From NCBI GenBank assembly GCA_900539655.1, contig UQCR01000173.1:1-9775 (forward strand): 9,775 nucleotides of DNA, in the 5' to 3' direction. The stretch's first letter is position 1. Every line of letters begins with the position of its first letter. Shown here in pieces: positions 6,843 to 9,775 of the stretch. The translations under genes were made by a program, and so were the position numbers. This DNA comes from an uncultured Robinsoniella sp. (GTDB taxonomy: Bacteria > Bacillota > Clostridia > Lachnospirales > Lachnospiraceae). The notes below the pieces were generated by a model. That model did no database searches. It was given only the letters and a program-made list of their open reading frames with translations, and was not told where the DNA came from.

Positions 6843-7006
6843 TAGAGCGTGTCTGAAAATTCATTCCTGCCATCTGCACGCCCCACTTTGCGGCATATTT
6901 GCCCCGAATTCAGGTTACGTAGCCCGCTACGTGCCCTTCATCCGGGACAAATCTCCCACAAACTGTGACGCACAGCTGACAGAAAGCAATTTTAAAACAC
7001 GCTCTA
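6843..7006. mobile_element. Complete MITE-like palindromic repeat, copy 2, with TA flanks
   Basis: The 160-bp unit (6845-7004) begins GAGCGTGT and ends ACACGCTC and is bracketed by TA (6843-6844, 7005-7006), as expected of a Tc1/mariner/IS630-type target duplication. It is a full-length inverted repeat in one register: the two 80-bp arms match at 58 positions without gaps, and a perfect ACGTAGC-CC-GCTACGT palindrome lies exactly at the midpoint (6917-6932). It carries no transposase. A second copy lies at 1-130 in the same orientation. It has landed between a promoter and the ribosome binding site of the methyltransferase gene. Movement is inferred from the ends and the second copy, not shown. 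Confidence 0.8.
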
Positions 7007-7051
7007 GTAACGGGGAGTTAAATTTTACAGCGTACAGAGAGGAACAACAAT

Positions 7052-8254
7052 ATGGAACAGACAGTTGTGAGAATAAAAAAAGGTGAAGGACGCCTGCTGA
7101 AATCTGGTGGGATGTGGATTTTTGATAATGAAATTGACCGGATTGAAGGAGAATTTATCAATGGGGATATCGTCTGTGTGGAGGACTTTGACGGATATTT
7201 TCTTGGGCGTGGGTTTATTAACACCAGATCTAAGATAACGATAAGAATGATGTCCAGAAAGAAAGACACATTGATTGACGATACATTTTTGGAAATGCGC
7301 GTTAGGGATGCATGGGAGTACCGCAAGGCAACCGTGGATACTTCAAGCTGCCGCTTGATTTTTGGAGAGGCAGATTTCTTTCCGGGACTGGTTGTGGATA
7401 AATTTGCGGATATCCTTGTGGTTGAATCACTGGCTCTTGGAATAGACCGATTAAAAGTAAGGATACTGGATTTGCTGAAGAAAGTTCTGAAAGAGGATGG
7501 GATAGAAATACGCGGCGTATATGAGAGAAGTGATGCCAAGGTACGCCTTCAGGAGGGCCTTGAGCGGACAAAGGGTTTTCTTTCGGAACCATTTGATACC
7601 AAGGTGGAGATTGTAGAAAATGGTGTGAAATACATCGTAGATGTGGAAGACGGACAAAAGACCGGATTTTTCCTGGATCAAAAGTATAATCGCCTTGCTA
7701 TCCAAAAGTTGTGTAAGGGTAAAAAAGTACTGGATTGCTTTACCCATACCGGATCCTTTGCCTTAAATGCGGGAGTGGCAGGGGCGAAAGAAGTTCTGGG
7801 TGTAGACGCTTCAGAATTAGCCATACTACAGGCAAAACAAAATGCAGTGCAAAATGGACTGGAAGATCGTGTCTGCTTCCTTTGCCAGGACGTATTTGAA
7901 CTGCTGCCGGAACTTGAAAAAAATGGAGAAAAATTTGACGTTGTCATCCTGGATCCGCCTGCATTTACAAAATCCAGGAATTCCATTAAAAATGCTGTGA
8001 AGGGTTACCGTGAGATCAATCTGAGAGGCATGAAGCTGGTTAAAGACGGAGGGTATCTCGCAACTTGTTCCTGTTCTCATTTTATGGATCCGGAGCTTTT
8101 TGCTAAAACAATCAGAGAAGCTGCCGGTAATGTTCATAAAAGGCTGCGCCAGGTGGAATACAGGACACAGGCAGCGGATCACCCGATACTCTGGGCGGCA
8201 CAGGAGTCATATTATCTGAAGTTTTACATTTTCCAGGTCTGTGATGAAAAGTAG
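7052..8254 (+). CDS. rlmI: RlmI-like class I SAM-dependent rRNA large-subunit methyltransferase (m5C)
   Basis: This cytoplasmic enzyme likely transfers a methyl group from S-adenosylmethionine to a cytosine of 23S rRNA (C1962 for E. coli RlmI). At 400 residues it matches the family length (about 396 in E. coli). An N-terminal PUA-type RNA-binding domain (about 1-75) is followed by a linker with FPGLVVDKF (110-118) and a Rossmann methyltransferase domain. That domain shows GQKTGFFLDQ (201-210), the SAM loop VLDCFTHTGSFALNA (226-240), the acidic VDAS (251-254), DPPAFTKS (301-308) and the cysteine motif CSCSHF (339-344). The start is supported by GAGAGGA (7037-7043) 8 bases upstream. It stands alone, with a promoter at 6769 and the repeat in its leader. 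Base specificity is by family inference; the related RlmK-type enzymes are the main alternative. Confidence 0.9.
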   Translation: MEQTVVRIKKGEGRLLKSGGMWIFDNEIDRIEGEFINGDIVCVEDFDGYFLGRGFINTRSKITIRMMSRKKDTLIDDTFLEMRVRDAWEYRKATVDTSSCRLIFGEADFFPGLVVDKFADILVVESLALGIDRLKVRILDLLKKVLKEDGIEIRGVYERSDAKVRLQEGLERTKGFLSEPFDTKVEIVENGVKYIVDVEDGQKTGFFLDQKYNRLAIQKLCKGKKVLDCFTHTGSFALNAGVAGAKEVLGVDASELAILQAKQNAVQNGLEDRVCFLCQDVFELLPELEKNGEKFDVVILDPPAFTKSRNSIKNAVKGYREINLRGMKLVKDGGYLATCSCSHFMDPELFAKTIREAAGNVHKRLRQVEYRTQAADHPILWAAQESYYLKFYIFQVCDEK

Positions 8255-8326
8255 GAACGTGTGGTTAAGAATAGAGCAAGGTGAAGAAATATTTATTTGT
8301 GTAAAGTGCAAAAATAAGGATTTATA

Positions 8327-8355
8327 TTGACTGGGATCTGGTATTGCCCTATAAT
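8327..8355 (+). promoter_or_regulatory. Strong sigma-A promoter for the MATE leader region
   Basis: TTGACT (8327-8332) and a perfect TATAAT (8350-8355) are spaced by 17 bp, putting the transcript start near 8362. The MATE start codon is at 8732, so the leader would be about 370 nt. No promoter of similar quality lies between the terminators and the MATE gene. Confidence 0.8.
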
Positions 8356-8400
8356 ATAAGAAGTGTAATGGATATAATTATCAGGAAAAGGAAATATGTC

Positions 8401-8493
8401 ATGATGTGCATTTTAAGCAATAAAATGAGAAGAAGAGAGGGCTTTGGACAAAACAGGACGATGAAACGTTGTGCAAAGCCTGAACATAAATAA
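8401..8493 (+). CDS. Possible 30-residue leader peptide
   Basis: An ATG-ATG start is preceded by AAAGG (8387-8391) at 9 bases. The frame runs 30 codons, begins MMCILSNK, is rich in Arg and Lys, and ends at TAA 8491-8493. It overlaps the GGCTTTG/CAAAGCC stem and the CGATGAAAC element, so ribosome position could decide which leader structure forms. A competing ATG at 8396 gives only two codons. Nothing about the peptide is recognised, and a frame this short can occur by chance. Confidence 0.3.
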   Translation: MMCILSNKMRRREGFGQNRTMKRCAKPEHK

Positions 8494-8507
8494 GCAGATG
8501 CTAGGTT

Positions 8508-8569
8508 TCATCGGAAAGTATACAAAAGTGTAGGAAGCTATACTTCTATTTGTGTACCATTTCCGATGA
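8508..8569 (+). other. Long leader hairpin before the terminators
   Basis: A perfect 10-bp base stem TCATCGGAAA (8508-8517) / TTTCCGATGA (8560-8569) continues into GTATACAAA / TTTGTGTAC (9 pairs, one wobble). Then AGTGTAG / CTATACT (7 pairs, one wobble) closes a GAAG loop, with a 4-base bulge on the 3' side. An 8-bp direct repeat GCAGATGC flanks the hairpin (8494-8501 and 8575-8582). No U-tract follows, so it is a regulatory or scaffold stem, not a terminator. Confidence 0.65.
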
Positions 8570-8582
8570 TAAGTGCAGATGC

Positions 8583-8620
8583 CAAAAGGCTGTGGACGAT
8601 GTTTCGTCTGCAGCCTTTTG
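8583..8620 (+). terminator. Intrinsic terminator-like hairpin 1 in the MATE leader
   Basis: CAAAAGGCTGTGGACGA (8583-8599) pairs with TCGTCTGCAGCCTTTTG (8604-8620) as a continuous 17-bp stem with two wobbles and a TGTT loop. Its descending arm ends in CCTTTTG, followed by TATAT. The A-run/T-run ends would let it work in both directions. It could end methyltransferase readthrough, or attenuate transcripts started at 8362. Confidence 0.65.
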
Positions 8621-8638
8621 TATATGGGAAACCCGGAC

Positions 8639-8666
8639 AGAAGGCAGCTTTGGCGGCCTTCTTTTT
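8639..8666 (+). terminator. Intrinsic terminator 2 in the MATE leader
   Basis: AGAAGGC (8639-8645) pairs with GCCTTCT (8656-8662), with GC/GC pairing possible inside the loop, and the stem runs into TTTTT (8662-8666). It lies 65 bases before the MATE start codon. With no good promoter after it, MATE expression appears to need readthrough or antitermination. Confidence 0.75.
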
Positions 8667-8731
8667 GTGGGCAAAATAAAAAAGTTAAACAGCGGGGATA
8701 AGAACAGCCACCGCTTTGGAGGAAAAGATAG

Positions 8732-9775
8732 ATGAAACAGCAATTAAATCTAAAGCAATTAAATAAACAGGAATCAAATCAACAGGAAAATATACTGGGT
8801 ACCGGATCCATTGGAATGCTCATTGCAAAATTTGCAATTCCAAGTGTTGTGGCAATGCTGGTAAATGCCCTTTACAATATTGTAGATCAGATTTTTATTG
8901 GAAGAGGAGTTGGTTATCTGGGAAATGGAGCCGCAAATGTGGTTCTTCTCATAACCCTGGTGACTCTGGCTCTGTCACTGCTTATTGGAGATGGCACAGC
9001 GGCATATTTCAGCCTGAGGCTGGGAGAAGGAAAAAAAGAAGATGCCGCAAAAGGAGTGGGGAATGCAATCCTACTGATTATATCCGTCAGCCTTGTGGCT
9101 ATGGCTGTGGGGCTTCTCTTTTTAGAACCAATTTTAAGCGTACTGGGAGCAACGGATACACTGATGCCTTATGCAAAAGAGTATGGATATATTGTAGTCA
9201 TGGGGCTGCCGTTTATTATGATCAGCACATCCCTTAATTCAGTCATCCGTGCGGACGGCAGTCCTAAATATGCAATGGCATCTATGATAATTGGAGCATT
9301 GGTAAATGGATGTCTGGATCCGGTATTTATTTTTGGATTTGGATGGGGGATGAAAGGAGCTGCCTGGTCAACCTTTATTGGGCAGATGATTTCATTTATT
9401 TTATCAGTGTGTTATCTGCGGAAGTTTCGTTGTATAAAATTAACTAAGGAATATTTAAAATTGCGCTTTGAGACGGTACGTGAGATTTGTGGGCTTGGCA
9501 TTTCCAGTTTTATAGACCAACTGGCATTTTCACTGGTTATGGTTGTAAACAATAATTTGATTGTGCACTACGGCGCGGCAACGGTGTATGGCAGCGAGAT
9601 TCCTTTGACTGCATATGGGATTTCCATGAAAGTGCAGGAAATCTTATTTACGGTACTGCTGGGGATTGGAATTGGCATGCAGCCCATTGCAGGTTATAAT
9701 TACGGAGCAAAAAACTATGCACGTGTAAAAAAGACATACGGAATGGCAATTTTGATTGGGACAGTGACATCTGTA
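8732..9775 (+). CDS. MATE-family multidrug/sodium antiporter, MepA-like (3' end outside window)
   Basis: This integral membrane exporter would expel drugs or other organic compounds in exchange for H+ or Na+. The frame is open for 348 codons to the window edge; family members have about 440-460 residues, so roughly the last quarter is missing. After a 20-residue Gln/Asn-rich tail comes the family start ILGTGSIGMLIAKFAIPS, then VNALYNIVDQIFIG (44-57), NSVIRADGSPKYAM (169-182) and GMQPIAGYNYGA (315-326). These are typical of the MepA branch. Many hydrophobic segments are present. TGGAGGA (8717-8723), 8 bases upstream, fixes the start. It follows a leader with two terminators, suggesting conditional expression. 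The substrate is unknown. A 15-base duplication at its 5' end lengthens the tail. Confidence 0.92.
   Translation, partial: MKQQLNLKQLNKQESNQQENILGTGSIGMLIAKFAIPSVVAMLVNALYNIVDQIFIGRGVGYLGNGAANVVLLITLVTLALSLLIGDGTAAYFSLRLGEGKKEDAAKGVGNAILLIISVSLVAMAVGLLFLEPILSVLGATDTLMPYAKEYGYIVVMGLPFIMISTSLNSVIRADGSPKYAMASMIIGALVNGCLDPVFIFGFGWGMKGAAWSTFIGQMISFILSVCYLRKFRCIKLTKEYLKLRFETVREICGLGISSFIDQLAFSLVMVVNNNLIVHYGAATVYGSEIPLTAYGISMKVQEILFTVLLGIGIGMQPIAGYNYGAKNYARVKKTYGMAILIGTVTSV

Larger units (their letters stand above)
8362..8731 (+). promoter_or_regulatory. Long structured leader RNA before the MATE efflux gene (possible attenuator)
   Basis: From the predicted start near 8362 the RNA holds, in order: a possible 30-codon ORF (8401-8493), a 7-bp stem GGCTTTG/CAAAGCC (8440-8446 with 8474-8480), a long hairpin (8508-8569), two terminator hairpins (8583-8620, 8639-8666), and a small stem AGCGG/CCGCT (8691-8695 with 8711-8715) just before the ribosome binding site. 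CGATGAAAC (8459-8467) is complementary to GTTTCATCG (8505-8513), which excludes the 8508-8569 hairpin. I recognise no T-box, purine, SAM, cobalamin, guanidine or manganese riboswitch motif. The alternative is that the promoter makes a separate small RNA ending at a terminator. Confidence 0.5.

Noticed and set aside
6820..7086. An 88-codon plus-strand frame reading through the hairpin repeat
   Set aside because: It needs a TTG start without a clear ribosome binding site, overlaps the methyltransferase start, and consists mostly of the repeat. The three differences between the two repeat copies are all amino-acid changing in this frame, so there is no sign of protein selection.
8583..8608. Guanidine-II (mini-ykkC) riboswitch suggested by ACGA near an efflux gene
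   Set aside because: ACGA is in the stem, not in a loop, and the paired small hairpins with ACGR loops of that class are absent.
8550..8735. A 61-codon frame (and a 65-codon frame on the other strand) over the MATE leader
   Set aside because: Both run across two terminator hairpins and the ribosome binding site region; stem-loops, not coding, explain the sequence.
1..9775. CRISPR array, tRNA or rRNA genes
   Set aside because: No regularly spaced repeats with unique spacers, no cloverleaf with a conserved T-loop, and no rRNA-like segments were seen by eye on either strand.

Overview
The window comes from a low-GC Gram-positive bacterium, most likely a gut Clostridia/Lachnospiraceae-type Firmicute. 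The grounds are strong purine-rich ribosome binding sites, near-consensus sigma-A promoters with 17-bp spacers, U-tailed intrinsic terminators, a lipoprotein-type solute-binding protein, and a CUT1 sugar ABC operon without its own ATPase. The assignment is inferred from gene style; no marker gene fixes the genus.

Positions 1-200 hold the 3' part of a hairpin-forming repeat, a second degenerate copy of its right end, and a terminator for a gene upstream of the window. Positions 201-6707 are a self-contained alpha-glucoside utilisation module. A LacI/PurR-type repressor gene (263-1243) has its own promoter and operator. A 514-bp regulatory gap follows, with a promoter, two operators and leader hairpins. 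A four-gene operon then encodes a solute-binding lipoprotein, two permeases and a cytoplasmic GH13 alpha-glucosidase, closed by a terminator. The logic is that the lipoprotein captures an oligosaccharide, the permeases import it using an ATPase encoded elsewhere, the glucosidase cleaves it, and the repressor controls both itself and the operon through a shared operator, TGAAACATGTTTCA.

Positions 6769-8254 hold a near-consensus promoter, a complete 160-bp MITE-like palindromic repeat flanked by TA, and an RlmI-type 23S rRNA methyltransferase gene. The repeat lies between the promoter and the gene, so it should be part of the mRNA leader. A same-orientation copy is at the left edge, so the sugar module is bracketed by direct repeats.

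Positions 8255-8731 are a gene-poor regulatory stretch: a consensus promoter, a possible 30-codon leader ORF, mutually exclusive pairings, and two intrinsic terminators ahead of a MATE-family (MepA-like) efflux gene that runs off the right edge. This looks like a transcription-attenuation leader of a type I do not recognise. It and the hairpin repeat are the most interesting unexplained structures here.
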